DNA from: Desulfobulbaceae bacterium BRH_c16a
GTDB taxonomy: Bacteria > Desulfobacterota > Desulfobulbia > Desulfobulbales > Desulfocapsaceae
Assembly (NCBI GenBank): GCA_000961725.1
Contig: LADS01000002.1
Location: 124,001 to 188,000, forward strand
DNA: 64,000 bases
Direction of reading: 5' to 3'
The translations under genes were made by a program, and so were the position numbers. The notes below the pieces were generated by a model, which saw nothing but the letters and a program-made list of their open reading frames with translations, had not been told where the DNA came from and ran no database searches. Positions 6,971-17,728 of this stretch are shown here, one piece after another (within the stretch, counting starts at the first letter, position 1; every line of letters starts with the position of its first letter).

Positions 6971-9727
6971 ATGTCAGTGGCCGACACAAAGGAAAAATCT
7001 CATCGGGAAAAGTCAGGGATGGATAACAAAGACGAAAACATTGCCGCTCTGGAGAAGAGGCTGGCGGGAATGGAAAAGCACCAGACCGACCTGGTTGCTG
7101 AGAATGTTCTCTTGCGGCAACTCTATGAACGAGCACCGCTCGGCTACCAGTCTCTTGATGAAAATGGATGTTTTCTCACCGTTAATCAGGCCTGGGTCGA
7201 TGCTCTGGGATATTCCCGAGAGGAGGTTATCGGCTTCAATTTCGGCGATTTCCTTCACTCCGACTGGAAGACCCACTTCATGGATAATTTTCCCCGCTTC
7301 AAAGCCATTGGCGAAATACTCGGCGTGGAATTCGAGATGGTCAAAAAAGATGGTACTTTTATCCTGGTTTCCTTTCATGGCAAGATCGGCAAAAATCTTC
7401 AAGGCGATTTTCAACAGACCCATTGCATTTTTCAAGATATTACCGAGCTTCGGCGGGTGCAGGAAGAATACAAGCTCTTTTTCGATCTCGTTCCGGATAT
7501 GGTATGTATCGCTTCCACCGACGGTTACCTGAAAAAGGTGAATGGAGTCTGGCAGACGGTTCTCGGTTTTTCGGAAGAGGAGCTTCTGGCCGTCCCCTTT
7601 CTTGATTTCCTTCATCCGGATGACAATGAAAATACCCTTGCCCACATTAACAGCCCGCCGGCAGGCGAATCCACCATTCGGTTCAGCAATCGTTACCGCC
7701 ATAAAAACGGCAGCTACCGGTGGTTTGAATGGCATGCGACACCCTCTGTCGGCAAGAACCTGCTCTTTGCCGTGGTGCGCGATGTCACCGAAAAGAAAAA
7801 AAATGAGGAGGCTCTGCGGGAGCTCAAGGAATTCAACGAGTACATTGTCCAGACCATGAACGAAGGTGTCGTGCTTACGGACAGCACGGGAATCGTGACC
7901 TTCATTAATCCCGAATTGGCGGCCCTGCTGGGTTATGGACCCAAGGAATTGGTCGGCAGGCCCTGGCTGGACTTTGTGCCGCCCGATCAGCAGGCCATAG
8001 GACGTGCTGCCGACGAACGGCGAAAAAGCCTTCAGGCAGATCGATATGAAATCGAGCTGCAACGCAAGGACGGCGAACGACTGCCGGTTTTGATCGGGGG
8101 TACCCCCAGAATTGATGCAAGGGGTCTGTTTGACGGCATGCTTGGAGTTTTTACCGATATTACAGGGCGCAAGCAGATTGAGGTGGCTCTGCGGGAAAGT
8201 GAGCAGAATTTCAGAACTTTATCCGATACGGGCATGGCATTGATCTGGACTTCCGGCGTCGATAAGCTCTGCAATTATTTCAATAAAATCTGGTTTGAAT
8301 TCACCGGACGCACTTTAGAACAGGAAAAGGGCCACGGCTGGCTGGAAGGAGTGCACCCAGACGATATGCAAGGTTGTCTTGATATCTATGTCGGGGCGTT
8401 TGATCGGCAAGAGGAATTCAGCATGGTATATCGTCTCCGGCGGCACGATGGTGAATACCGCTGGTTACTTGACAAGGGCTGTCCTCGCTATAACAGTCAA
8501 GGTGCCTTCGTCGGGTATATCGGTCATTGTCTTGACGTCACAGAGTTGAAGCGGGCGGAGGCCGAGCGAGAAAAACTCCAGGTCCAGTTGATCCAGGCTC
8601 AGAAGATGGAATCTGTCGGACGGTTGGCAGGCGGCGTTGCCCATGACTTCAACAACATGCTCGGGGTTATCCTCGGCTACTCGGAAATGGCCCTTGATAA
8701 CGTGGAGGAAAATAATCCGATCCATCTGCCTTTAAAGGGTATTCACCAGGCAGCGCTGCGGTCGGCCGACCTGACGAGACAACTCCTTACTTTTGCCCGG
8801 AAGCAAACCATTGCACCTAAGGTGCTTGATCTCAATAAAACAATAGAAGGCATGCTGGCAATGCTCAGGCGTCTTATCGGCGAGAATATCGATCTCGCCT
8901 GGCTACCCGGCAAAAATCTAGGGCAGTCAAAGTTAGACCCGTCGCAGATAGACCAGATCCTGGCAAACCTGTGTGTCAATGCCCGTGACGCTATACCGGA
9001 CACCGGCGAGATTGTCATTGAAACATCAAGCATAGAAATCGATGACGGGTTTCATACGGCGGGATACGAAGAGTGTAACCCTGGAAAATACATATTGCTG
9101 TCTGTAACCGATACTGGTTGCGGTATGAATTCCGAAGAAACCTCTCATATTTTCGAGCCTTTCTATACAACAAAGGCAAACAGTGAAGGTACCGGTCTCG
9201 GATTGGCAACCGTCTATGGTATCGTCAGGCAGAACAATGGCTTTATCAATGTCTACAGCGAACCGGGCTGCGGCACGACGTTTAAGATTTATCTGCCGGA
9301 GCACCTGCCTGCAACCGATCACAGCTCCAGAGGAGAGGCTGTACAGAAAGTAACACCCGGCAGTGAGACCATTCTGCTTGTCGAAGACGAAGAAATGATC
9401 CTGCATATGACCACGAAAATGCTCGAACGTCTGGGGTATCAGGTACTGCCTGCTTCCTCACCGAACGAGGCGATTTCCCTGGCCCGAGAATATCCAGGTG
9501 AAATTCAACTGCTTTTGACCGATGTGGTCATGCCGGGGATGAATGGCCGGGATCTGGCGGCAAATCTGGTTTCGCTCTACCCTGGTCTTCAAAGGTTGTT
9601 CATGTCCGGGTATACGGCTAATGTTATTGCCCATCACGGGGTACTCGAAGAAGGTGTTCATTTTATCCAGAAGCCATTCTCTCGGAAAGACCTTGCCGTC
9701 AAGGTAAGAGAGGTGCTTGGGGGCTGA
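6971..9727 (+). CDS. Hybrid sensor histidine kinase with four PAS domains and receiver
   Basis: This 918-residue soluble kinase has a short coiled coil (residues about 22-50), four consecutive PAS domains (roughly 50-160, 165-285, 290-410 and 415-540; several end with the usual DIT/DVTE-rK motif), a dimerisation/phosphoacceptor domain with His558 in GGVAHDFNNML, an ATP-binding domain (N box around NLCVNARDAI, DTGCGMN, GTGLGLATVYGIV) and a C-terminal receiver with phosphoacceptor Asp851 in LLTDVVMPGM. No membrane segment is present, so it senses a cytoplasmic cue, perhaps redox state or a ligand bound in PAS. No output regulator adjoins it. The start is uncertain: ATG at 6971 or at 7019. Its 3' end overlaps that of the opposing kinase gene by 29 bp. 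Confidence 0.9.
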   Translation: MSVADTKEKSHREKSGMDNKDENIAALEKRLAGMEKHQTDLVAENVLLRQLYERAPLGYQSLDENGCFLTVNQAWVDALGYSREEVIGFNFGDFLHSDWKTHFMDNFPRFKAIGEILGVEFEMVKKDGTFILVSFHGKIGKNLQGDFQQTHCIFQDITELRRVQEEYKLFFDLVPDMVCIASTDGYLKKVNGVWQTVLGFSEEELLAVPFLDFLHPDDNENTLAHINSPPAGESTIRFSNRYRHKNGSYRWFEWHATPSVGKNLLFAVVRDVTEKKKNEEALRELKEFNEYIVQTMNEGVVLTDSTGIVTFINPELAALLGYGPKELVGRPWLDFVPPDQQAIGRAADERRKSLQADRYEIELQRKDGERLPVLIGGTPRIDARGLFDGMLGVFTDITGRKQIEVALRESEQNFRTLSDTGMALIWTSGVDKLCNYFNKIWFEFTGRTLEQEKGHGWLEGVHPDDMQGCLDIYVGAFDRQEEFSMVYRLRRHDGEYRWLLDKGCPRYNSQGAFVGYIGHCLDVTELKRAEAEREKLQVQLIQAQKMESVGRLAGGVAHDFNNMLGVILGYSEMALDNVEENNPIHLPLKGIHQAALRSADLTRQLLTFARKQTIAPKVLDLNKTIEGMLAMLRRLIGENIDLAWLPGKNLGQSKLDPSQIDQILANLCVNARDAIPDTGEIVIETSSIEIDDGFHTAGYEECNPGKYILLSVTDTGCGMNSEETSHIFEPFYTTKANSEGTGLGLATVYGIVRQNNGFINVYSEPGCGTTFKIYLPEHLPATDHSSRGEAVQKVTPGSETILLVEDEEMILHMTTKMLERLGYQVLPASSPNEAISLAREYPGEIQLLLTDVVMPGMNGRDLAANLVSLYPGLQRLFMSGYTANVIAHHGVLEEGVHFIQKPFSRKDLAVKVREVLGG

Positions 9728-12700
9728 TCCCCACATCAAGTACCTTCCTGATGAGTGCGGCAATGTCTTTCTTACCCAATGGTTTCAACGCAAACCCTTT
9801 GATTCCCGCCGACTTAGCTTTTTCTTCAGAGATAATACTGCTGAAACCCGTGCAGAGAATGATCGGCAAGCCGGGCCGGATCTGCAGCATCCTTCGAGCC
9901 AGGTCAATACCTGTCATCCCCGGCATAGTCTGATCGGTAATCACGAGATTAAACGCATCAGGTTGATTCTTGAAAGTGGTAAGCGCTTCAAGACTGTTCA
10001 TCCGTACCGTCACCGTGTAACCAAGTCTCTCAAGCATCGTCTTGCCCATCTCGGCCAACATCGGTTCATCGTCAACAAGAAGAATCCGTTCGGTGCCGAC
10101 AGGGGTCAGCTCGATCTTTTCGTTTTCCGGCAGACTCTGATCTGATAAGGATGGCAGGTTTATCTTGAAAACCGTGCCGACTCCGACTTCACTGTGGCAA
10201 GTGATAAACCCGCCATAGCTCTTTACTATTCCATGAACGATGGCAAGTCCCATGCCGGTTCCTTTACCGGTTTCCTTGGTGGTGAAGTACGGATCGAATA
10301 TCCTTTCCTGTATCTCCAGAGGGATTCCCGAACCACTGTCCCTGATGGACAGCTGGACGAAATGGCCCATCTGAACATTGGAAACGGAGATCGCATCCCG
10401 TTGGGTAAGCGACGCATTACCCAGCGAAATAGCCAGGGTGCCGCCTGTCTCTTCCATTGCATGGTAGGCGTTGGCGCAGAGGTTCATGATTATCTGATGA
10501 AGCTGGGTCGGATCAGCCAGAATGAGGGAGGTCCCTGGATCTATATCCTGCTGAATGGCAATAGTCGCAGGTATTGTTGAGCGGAGCAATTTAATCGATT
10601 CTTTGACTATTTCAGCCGGCCGCAGCGGGATTTTCTGAGCTTCTGCCTGACGGCTGAAGGCCAGTATCTGTTTGACGAGATCTTTGGCCCTGTGGCCTGC
10701 CTGAATCACCTGATCCAGATCTTTTGAATCTACTGAGCCTGACGAGCAATCATCCCTTGCCATTTCCGCATAACCGAGAATGGCTCCAAGGATATTGTTG
10801 AAGTCATGGGCGATGCCTCCGGCCAAAGTGCCGATGGCTTCCATTTTCTGGGCCTGCTGGAGTTGAAGCTGTAGATTTTTTTTCTCTTCTTCGGATTGCT
10901 TGCTTTCAACCAGGACACCTATAAGCTGGGCCGAGGTCTGCAGCCTCTTCTTGGCAAGCTCGATAATCACCGGCGGCCGGGAGTCGTACGTTTTGGCCGT
11001 GCGAACGAGCTTATCGAAATCGACGGCATAGGAATCAGCCAGAGATTGGAGAATGACGGGATCGGTAGGCGGATCGCCATAACCGAAATTAATGACCCCG
11101 ATGACTTCTTTACCGGCGAAGATGGGCACGCCATAGAGCCTGATTCCACCGCTGCATGCAATATCGACGGGTTGCCGACCGTCGATCACCTTTTTTGCAC
11201 AATCCGTCCAGCAGGACTCATGGCACAGCCATTTCCCGGATGCAAGTGCCGCGACATTATCCTCTTCACCGCATAACTTACGCGAGGCGCCGTCCATTAA
11301 CCGGCACCAGGATGAAGAAAATATGCCGAAGGCATAGTCGCCGTTCTTCTCGTAGATGGCGGAAGAGGTTTCAAGCAGCACCATATATTCGCTCGCTATT
11401 CCCCGCAGGATCTCCGGATCGACAAACCTGGCAATGCTACCGCCACGGTTCAGGGCGGTTAAATTCCCGTAACCCTGGTCGCAGTAGGGATCGGAGTTTT
11501 CCAAGGTGACAGAGGTTTCTTTCGGCGACAACATCCACTCAATACGTTTCAATGCCTCTTCGGCTTGTTTTCGTTCGGTTATCTCCTGTATAACGCCGCG
11601 AATCTTGACGGGCTTTCCTGTATCATCCCTGTCAAGTTCGGCAAGAGACGTTATGGTACGGCGTTCGCCGCTATCCCTGGCAATGATATCGAATTCTAAA
11701 TTGTAAGGTATATTTTTCTCGATAAGGTCGATCAGGGCCTGATGGACCCGCTCTCTTTCAGGTATACAGCTCTCTACTTCTTCCGTGGTAAACACAAGAG
11801 AGCCGTTGTTAAAACCGTAGATTCTTTTCGCTTCCGAGGAAGCCCAGAATTCCTGGGTGCCCACACTGTATTCCCAGTTGCCGACCTTGCCGAGTTCCTG
11901 GGCCTTGACATATTTGGCATTGGCTTCTTCTTTCTCTTTTTCCATACGCTTGCGATGCTCGATTTCCTTTTCCAGAGATCGGGTTTTCGTGGCAACCAGG
12001 CGCTTGAGATACCACAGCCCTAAAAGAGTACCGATGAGCAAGAGAGGAACAACGATGGAGACAAGCAGCTTTATGTAATCGCCGACGGGGATTTTCGGTT
12101 TTGGTAATATTGGCGAAAACCATTTCTCATAAAGAGCCTCATAGGTGCCGTCGAGATAGAGTACCGCCAATCCTTCATTAAGTAACGCGAGCAACTGCTG
12201 GTTGCCCTCCCGGACCGCGAAACAGAACTTCTGTTCAAATCCGTCGAGCTTCAGGGTCACCGGCTTCAGGGAAGAAACGTGTTTCTCCCCAATCGGCACG
12301 ATATTATCAATCTTCAATTTCCTGAGCATCTGAAAGCCGACAATCTGCTGAACTACAACTGCATCGTGCTTTCCTGCCGACAAAAGTTTAAAAGCCTCCT
12401 CAATCGATACTGTTGGGATGACGGTATCGGTCAGCTTTTTCCTCACGACATATTCATGAGCAGTGTCCCCGCGCATCACCAGCACTTCTTTTCCCATCAG
12501 GTCCGCGAGTTTTTCGATTCCAGCGCTCCCTTTCCTGACAAAGACAGTGCCGTTTAATTTCATGTATGGCGCGGTGAAATCAAACACCTTGTCACGCTCG
12601 TCAGAGTATGATACCAACGGCAGGACATCGAGTGCCCCATCCGCCAGCTCCTGTTTAAGCACATGCCACGAATCAACTTTAAATGAGACCGATAATCCTC

Positions 12701-12926
12701 CAGCCTTGACCGCAGCTTTTAAAAGATCGACGGAAAATCCATCGGCTGTGCCGTCCGGTTGAACTATTGCAAAGGGCGGATAATCTAATTCGCTTGCCGA
12801 TTTCAGTACGTTCTGTCTGAGATTCTCAGACAGGGCTGTCGTAGGATGCAATAAAATACTCACAAGACCTGCCAACAACGACAGAATGCCAAGACGCAGA
12901 TGTTTGTTTAAAAATAAATACATCAT
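9699..12926 (-). CDS. Hybrid histidine kinase with solute-binding, PAS, PocR and receiver domains
   Basis: Counting from the ATG at 12926 (1075 residues): a signal/anchor segment ([18 protein letters not shown]), a periplasmic amino-acid-type solute-binding domain (SBP family 3, residues about 35-275, with [24 protein letters not shown] near its start), a transmembrane helix ([21 protein letters not shown]), a PAS domain (about 345-455), a PocR sensory domain (about 470-650, rich in Cys, with [17 protein letters not shown]), the phosphoacceptor domain with His707 in [12 protein letters not shown], an ATPase domain ([13 protein letters not shown]) and a receiver with Asp998 in [10 protein letters not shown]. 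It would couple a periplasmic ligand and a cytoplasmic cue. The frame extends to a TTG at 12992; ATG at 12923 is also possible. Confidence 0.9.
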   Translation of the reverse strand: MMYLFLNKHLRLGILSLLAGLVSILLHPTTALSENLRQNVLKSASELDYPPFAIVQPDGTADGFSVDLLKAAVKAGGLSVSFKVDSWHVLKQELADGALDVLPLVSYSDERDKVFDFTAPYMKLNGTVFVRKGSAGIEKLADLMGKEVLVMRGDTAHEYVVRKKLTDTVIPTVSIEEAFKLLSAGKHDAVVVQQIVGFQMLRKLKIDNIVPIGEKHVSSLKPVTLKLDGFEQKFCFAVREGNQQLLALLNEGLAVLYLDGTYEALYEKWFSPILPKPKIPVGDYIKLLVSIVVPLLLIGTLLGLWYLKRLVATKTRSLEKEIEHRKRMEKEKEEANAKYVKAQELGKVGNWEYSVGTQEFWASSEAKRIYGFNNGSLVFTTEEVESCIPERERVHQALIDLIEKNIPYNLEFDIIARDSGERRTITSLAELDRDDTGKPVKIRGVIQEITERKQAEEALKRIEWMLSPKETSVTLENSDPYCDQGYGNLTALNRGGSIARFVDPEILRGIASEYMVLLETSSAIYEKNGDYAFGIFSSSWCRLMDGASRKLCGEEDNVAALASGKWLCHESCWTDCAKKVIDGRQPVDIACSGGIRLYGVPIFAGKEVIGVINFGYGDPPTDPVILQSLADSYAVDFDKLVRTAKTYDSRPPVIIELAKKRLQTSAQLIGVLVESKQSEEEKKNLQLQLQQAQKMEAIGTLAGGIAHDFNNILGAILGYAEMARDDCSSGSVDSKDLDQVIQAGHRAKDLVKQILAFSRQAEAQKIPLRPAEIVKESIKLLRSTIPATIAIQQDIDPGTSLILADPTQLHQIIMNLCANAYHAMEETGGTLAISLGNASLTQRDAISVSNVQMGHFVQLSIRDSGSGIPLEIQERIFDPYFTTKETGKGTGMGLAIVHGIVKSYGGFITCHSEVGVGTVFKINLPSLSDQSLPENEKIELTPVGTERILLVDDEPMLAEMGKTMLERLGYTVTVRMNSLEALTTFKNQPDAFNLVITDQTMPGMTGIDLARRMLQIRPGLPIILCTGFSSIISEEKAKSAGIKGFALKPLGKKDIAALIRKVLDVGISPQAPLLP

Positions 12927-13232
12927 GGGAATTTTTATGGTTTGGATTGTCGGGAGAAATTCAATTTTTAATTGTACTACAGGAAAAAACAATAAGCAAA
13001 AAAGGTATCAAACCTCGACATCCCGTTCATTATTACCCACACATGGATAAACCAACCACGGCCTTGCTGGAGAAAATACCTGACGGGCTGGTTTGCATTC
13101 TCTTAAAATGCCTCTCTCAGGGATAGCGCAAAAACCGGATTATATATATGCCTGTCGACAATTACCCGACCTCTATGCACTCTGGACATCTTGCGAACCG
13201 GTTTTTGTCCTTGGCTTTAGGCCAAGCTGAAT

Positions 13233-14411
13233 TTATATCCGGATAGTTTGCAGCAGCTGACGGATCTTTTTCTCGGTATCCGGTTGCGGATGCAGATCCA
13301 GCGCCGTAAGCAGATGCTGGTAAGCTGCGGTGTCAAACCCCTGCTGCAAACGGATCTGGCCAAGCTGATAATATAATTCCGGCAGCAACGGTGATTTCCG
13401 GTGGGTCGCCAGGGTGAGCTTGACCAGGCGGTTGGCCGGCTCGAGAAAACCACGCTGTTTGAGAATTCGCGCCGCTTCAAGGATGGTTTCCGCCTCAAGC
13501 TCTTGAAAATCCCGCATCCCGGCATCACCGGCAAGCGACACAAGCTGCCTGCCGTCAGCCGAAGCGATGGCGTTTTCCATCTTCTCCCGGAAGGTGAGCG
13601 CCTGCGGAGACCTGCGCTCTGGCTTGAGGCCCAAGAAACGCCCGATGGCAACGGAGTATTGCAGAAATGCCATGTGCCAGCGGGACTCACCAAGCGCGGC
13701 AACGGCCAGTCCGGCAAAGAATCCTCCCAGATGGGCGCCGTGGGCGACATTGCCGCCCGTCTGTGCCAGAACAGGCAGCAGATTGTCGATCACGACGTAG
13801 ATGCCGAGTACTATTCGGGCCGGTATTCTGACCACATGCATAAAAATGGGAAACAGCAGAATAAATATTTTAACCTGATTTTTGGGGAACATGAGGAAAT
13901 AATAGCCAAGTATTCCCGAGATAGCCCCCGAGGCCCCGACAAGAGGGATAAGCGAGTCGCCGGTGAAAACGGCAAAGCTCAAGGTGGCTATCACTCCCGC
14001 CGCCATATACAGCAGGAGAAATTTCATCCTGCCCAGTTGATGTTCGGCATTATCCCCATAGATATAGAGAAACAGCATGTTGCCCAGCAGGTGCAAAAAG
14101 CTGCCATGGAGAAACAGCGATGCAAACAGGCTGATCGCGTTGGGTGCGGCAGGTTTGAAGCCGTAATGAAAAAGCAAAAGATCATTGAGCGAGATCCGGG
14201 ATAGCACCATCCGTATATGGGTTTCCGGAATACCCTGTTCCATCAGCATTTTTACGTATTCGACCAGCAGCGGAGTGGCTGCATCGACCGGCCGGCTACT
14301 GAGTGGAATGTTGATGAAAACAAAAATGGCGATATTGACGGCTATGATCCCCCAGGTCACATACGGGGTGAAGCGTTCGGGATTGGGGCTGTCGCCGATG
14401 GGCACAAACAA
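13233..14411 (-). CDS. Rhomboid-family intramembrane serine protease with C-terminal helical repeats
   Basis: Rhomboids cleave membrane proteins within the bilayer. The first 240 residues form the six-helix core: the nucleophile Ser161 lies in GASGAISG, the catalytic histidine is His227 in AHGAHLGGF, and the HGSFLHLLGNM region carries the conserved loop and oxyanion-forming polar residues. Residues about 270-392 are soluble and alpha-helical, resembling TPR-like repeats (LEAARILKQRGFLEPANRLVKL and YYQLGQIRLQQGFDTAAYQHLL), probably a partner-binding module. The ATG follows a GGAGAC-type ribosome site. It stands alone. The gap to the kinase (12993-13232) shows only weak inverted repeats. Confidence 0.9.
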   Translation of the reverse strand: MFVPIGDSPNPERFTPYVTWGIIAVNIAIFVFINIPLSSRPVDAATPLLVEYVKMLMEQGIPETHIRMVLSRISLNDLLLFHYGFKPAAPNAISLFASLFLHGSFLHLLGNMLFLYIYGDNAEHQLGRMKFLLLYMAAGVIATLSFAVFTGDSLIPLVGASGAISGILGYYFLMFPKNQVKIFILLFPIFMHVVRIPARIVLGIYVVIDNLLPVLAQTGGNVAHGAHLGGFFAGLAVAALGESRWHMAFLQYSVAIGRFLGLKPERRSPQALTFREKMENAIASADGRQLVSLAGDAGMRDFQELEAETILEAARILKQRGFLEPANRLVKLTLATHRKSPLLPELYYQLGQIRLQQGFDTAAYQHLLTALDLHPQPDTEKKIRQLLQTIRI

Positions 14412-14648
14412 GGTAGTCTCCTTGTGAAATTATCGTGGCTTTAACCCTGAATGGTAATCATTCAAATGAAAATTGTTTTGCCTGAATGAGTTTGTTTGTC
14501 AAGAAAATGGGGATAAAGGACGGCAATAATCGAGTGGGGAAGTCCACTTCCTTGACACTCCCTGACCGACCATTACCTTGTCCGGTAGACCAGTTACCAC
14601 GGACATTATTTCCCAGGACCAGCAAAGAATACATCGGGAGGGCCGGAA

Positions 14649-15131
14649 ATGAAATCATCTCATTCAATCGTATTGTTCACAAGTTTTCTCGTCGCCTTGC
14701 TGCTGTCGGACGGATTCGGCACGGATAGCACGGCCGCCGGCGAGGCAGGAGGTAAAGACATAGCCATACGTGGATATGATCCCGTCGCATATTTCAAGGC
14801 CGGTGAAGCCAAAAAAGGTGATCCATCGCATTCCTTCAGCTGGCACAACCTGACATGGCATTTTCAGAACGAAGCACACAGGCAACTCTTTCAGGCAAAT
14901 CCCGAAAAGTATGCTCCGCAGTATGATGGTTACTGTGCCTGGGCGATGACGGAGGCACGGAAGGCCGAAACCGATCCGGAAGTGTGGAAGGTCGTCGACG
15001 GCAAACTGTATTTGAACTGCAGCATGGCGGCCTATGAAAAATGGAGCAGGGATATTCCCGGCAACATCAGAAAAGCTGATGAGAACTGGGCAAAGTTCCA
15101 CGAACAGTTCGAGAGTGGTGGCGGGTTATGA
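14649..15131 (+). CDS. Exported YHS domain-containing protein
   Basis: After a signal peptide (SHSIVLFTSFLVALLLSDGFG) the 160-residue protein holds a YHS-domain core: IAIRGYDPVAYFKAGEAKKG, then LTWHFQNEAHRQLFQANPEKYAPQYDGYCAWAM, which is the typical phrase of this periplasmic family. YHS domains are small, often metal-linked modules found near heavy-metal and copper proteins; the biochemical role of exported forms is not established. The gene lies tail to tail with the NO reductase. A GGGAGGGC ribosome site precedes the ATG. The 237-bp region upstream has a TTGACA hexamer at 14552 that could be a -35 box. Confidence 0.85.
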   Translation: MKSSHSIVLFTSFLVALLLSDGFGTDSTAAGEAGGKDIAIRGYDPVAYFKAGEAKKGDPSHSFSWHNLTWHFQNEAHRQLFQANPEKYAPQYDGYCAWAMTEARKAETDPEVWKVVDGKLYLNCSMAAYEKWSRDIPGNIRKADENWAKFHEQFESGGGL

Positions 15132-15224
15132 ATATCCCTGGTCCGACCATTCAATAAACTTATGCAGTGAAACAGTTTCCCTTCACCCATTTCTCCGAAG
15201 CCGCATTGCCGTATATAGATCGGC

Positions 15225-17525
15225 TCAAGCGGTGAACGCTTCGGCCACACCATCAGTTGGTTTTTCGCCGCGATTGCGGTAGAGAAACATGAGAATGGCC
15301 AGATAGACCACGGGAAAGATGCCGCCGACAATGAAAATAGTATCCCCGATGATGCGCAGCCATTCGAACAGGTGCACCGTGCTGCTTTGAAAAAACTCCG
15401 GCTCGCGTGCATGCCAGTAACCATTGGCCACCGCATCGTAAAGCTGCATAGTCCCTATGGGGACGAGATTGACAAAAAGCATCAGAAGCAGACCGATATT
15501 GAGACTCCAGAAGGAGAGCGCCATTGCGCGGCCACCGCGGTGCGGCGGAATGAAGTAGCGGGCCACGAACATCAAAAAGGCCACCGCCAGCATCCCGTAA
15601 ACGCCCATCATTGCCCCGTGGGCATGGTTGGCGGTAAACTGCGTGCCGATTTCATAATAGCTGACGATAGGCAGGTTGATCAAAAAGCCGAAGACGCCGG
15701 CGCCTAAAAAGTTCCAGAATCCCACCGCCACCAGGAACATGACGGCCCACTTGTGCGGAAACTGAGCCGTCGACACCTGCAGGACGCTGCCCTTGGCAGC
15801 ATCGGTTGGCGCGCCCAGGCGCATGAAACGCCAGGCTTCCAAGGTCAGCAGCAGCAACGGAATAACTTCCATGGCCGAGAAGAAGGCTCCAAAGGCCATG
15901 TACATGGAACTCGTGCCACTGAAGTAAAGATGGTGCAGGGTACCGATGACGCCGCCGATGGAATAGAGAATGATATCCAGGTAGATGATGCGGGTGGCTA
16001 CCGTCATCCGGACCACCCCGAGCAGCACGAACAAATAGGCAACCATGATAGTGGTGAACAGTTCCAGGAAATCCTCGACCCACAGATGAACTACCCAGAA
16101 GCGCCAGAATTCCATGACGGTATAATTGACATCCTTCCAGAAGGCCAATCCTGCCGCGTAGAAGAGCGGAATGGAGAGCGCGCTGTAGAAGAACAGCCAG
16201 GGCATGTTGCCGATGTGTTCCTGGCGCAAACGGCTTTTGAGGGCGCGAAAAACGATCACCACCCAAAAAAACATGCCGGTAACCAGCAGGATCTGCCATA
16301 ACCGGCCAAGATCAAGATATTCCCAACCCTGGGTGCCCAGCCAGAACCAGGGGCCTTCGATGGTGATGAAATTTTTGATGCCGCCCGCCTCGCCCAGCAG
16401 GCTGCCCACCACTACCACCACGAGCGCACCAAACAGCGCGATTGCCAGGGCCGACTGGTGGCGGGGTTCGCTGCCGGCGATCATGGGGGCAAGGAATATG
16501 CCCATAGCCAGAAAGGCCGACGAAGTGAAGAAGAGAGCCAGCTGCAAATGCCACATGCGCGAAAGATTATAGGGTATCCATTCATCCACCGGAATACCGT
16601 AAAAACTGCCAGGTTCGACATGGTAGTGGGCGTTCAGGCCCCCAAGCAGACCCTGGGCCAGAAACAATCCGGCCACCACCAGGAAATACCAGGCTGTGGC
16701 TCGCTGGGAGGGAGTAAGGCGGACCTCGTCGGGTGGCCGGAAAGCGAGTTCATACCCTTTGGTGTCGGCGCGGTGCCAGCCCAGCAGATCGTAGCGGCCG
16801 ATAAAGAAAAACAGCAGACCCGCTCCGCCGAGCAGGGCGATCAGGCTGAGAACGCTCCACAGCAATGCATCCGGCGTTGGCGTGTTGGCCGCCAACGGCT
16901 CGGGGGGCCAGTTGTTGGTGTATGAATATACTTCACCGGGGCGCTCGGCGGCTGACAACCAGGCCGCCCAGGTAAAGAAAGTCGTCAGGCGCCGGATTTC
17001 ATCGGGCGCCGTAATGACTGGTCGTTTCAAGCCGCTTTGCTCATGAGTCTCGGTGAAGTAATTTGCGTAAAACCCGGTCAGGCTTTCGAAAGCCGCAACC
17101 TGAGAACCCGTCAGCATGAGCCGCCCGCTCTGCGGGTCGTAACGGTTCTGCTTGAAATCCTGCTGTACCGCGGCAATTGCTTCGCTCTCGGAGCGACCGG
17201 TCTGCCGGTGGAAATCCACCATGAGCAATCCCGCACGATGAAGGTATTGGGCGGTGAAATCCGGCCCCAGGTAGGCACCGTGACCGAAGATGGTACCATA
17301 CTGCATCAGGCCGTATTTCTGAAAAATGTGCTGTCCGGCCATAATGTCGGCACCTGTAAACAGGATCTGCCCTTCTTGAGAGACCACCTCCGTGGGAATA
17401 GGCGGACTTTCATCGTAAACCATGTAGGCCAGGACCCCGAGAATTGAAAATCCGACAATAAAAGTCAGTATCGCTGCCCCTAACCATTTCGTGGATATCG
17501 TCATGTTTTTTCCATTTTCGGCCAT
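15225..17525 (-). CDS. norZ: Quinol-dependent nitric oxide reductase, single subunit
   Basis: qNOR reduces two NO to N2O with electrons from membrane quinol. The 766-residue protein has an N-terminal helix, a periplasmic domain of about 180 residues that replaces the cytochrome c subunit, then the heme-copper oxidase-like core. Catalytic non-heme iron ligands are in place: His480 and Glu484 in HLWVE, and His531-His532 in LHHLYFSGTS; heme ligands are seen in MWHLQLALFF and NHAHGAMMGVYG. Intact His532 and Glu484 argue against the NO-dismutase variants, in which these sites are changed. AGGAGA precedes the ATG. In an anaerobe its likely role is NO detoxification or respiration. It stands alone without norD/norQ-type accessory genes, as is usual for qNOR. 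Confidence 0.93.
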   Translation of the reverse strand: MAENGKNMTISTKWLGAAILTFIVGFSILGVLAYMVYDESPPIPTEVVSQEGQILFTGADIMAGQHIFQKYGLMQYGTIFGHGAYLGPDFTAQYLHRAGLLMVDFHRQTGRSESEAIAAVQQDFKQNRYDPQSGRLMLTGSQVAAFESLTGFYANYFTETHEQSGLKRPVITAPDEIRRLTTFFTWAAWLSAAERPGEVYSYTNNWPPEPLAANTPTPDALLWSVLSLIALLGGAGLLFFFIGRYDLLGWHRADTKGYELAFRPPDEVRLTPSQRATAWYFLVVAGLFLAQGLLGGLNAHYHVEPGSFYGIPVDEWIPYNLSRMWHLQLALFFTSSAFLAMGIFLAPMIAGSEPRHQSALAIALFGALVVVVVGSLLGEAGGIKNFITIEGPWFWLGTQGWEYLDLGRLWQILLVTGMFFWVVIVFRALKSRLRQEHIGNMPWLFFYSALSIPLFYAAGLAFWKDVNYTVMEFWRFWVVHLWVEDFLELFTTIMVAYLFVLLGVVRMTVATRIIYLDIILYSIGGVIGTLHHLYFSGTSSMYMAFGAFFSAMEVIPLLLLTLEAWRFMRLGAPTDAAKGSVLQVSTAQFPHKWAVMFLVAVGFWNFLGAGVFGFLINLPIVSYYEIGTQFTANHAHGAMMGVYGMLAVAFLMFVARYFIPPHRGGRAMALSFWSLNIGLLLMLFVNLVPIGTMQLYDAVANGYWHAREPEFFQSSTVHLFEWLRIIGDTIFIVGGIFPVVYLAILMFLYRNRGEKPTDGVAEAFTA

Positions 17526-17579
17526 ATTCGAGTCTCCTGTTGAATTTGCGCTCCTGCCTGGTATGGGTAGACTCAGATA

Positions 17580-17608
17580 ATCCTATCTTTTTGTTGCAGC
17601 ATATACAA
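17580..17608 (-). promoter_or_regulatory. Candidate promoter of the NO reductase gene
   Basis: On the minus strand TTGTAT (17603-17608) and TAGGAT (17580-17585) are 17 bp apart, about 55 bp upstream of the start codon. The -35 region also reads TTG-N9-CAA, a weak palindrome; no clear FNR, HcpR or NsrR site is visible. Confidence 0.3.
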
Positions 17609-17728
17609 GGATATTTTTCCCTGCTTCCTTCTGCCCGCGCCTTTTATGTGTATCACCCGAGCAAACGGCGTCGTGCACTTCACAAAGCAATAGATAGGCT
17701 CGAGGCAAGCTTGAACCACGTCGAGTTA

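Noticed and set aside
15225..17525. NO dismutase (NOD) instead of NO reductase
   Set aside because: H532 and E484, which are changed in NOD, are intact, so the protein is called qNOR.
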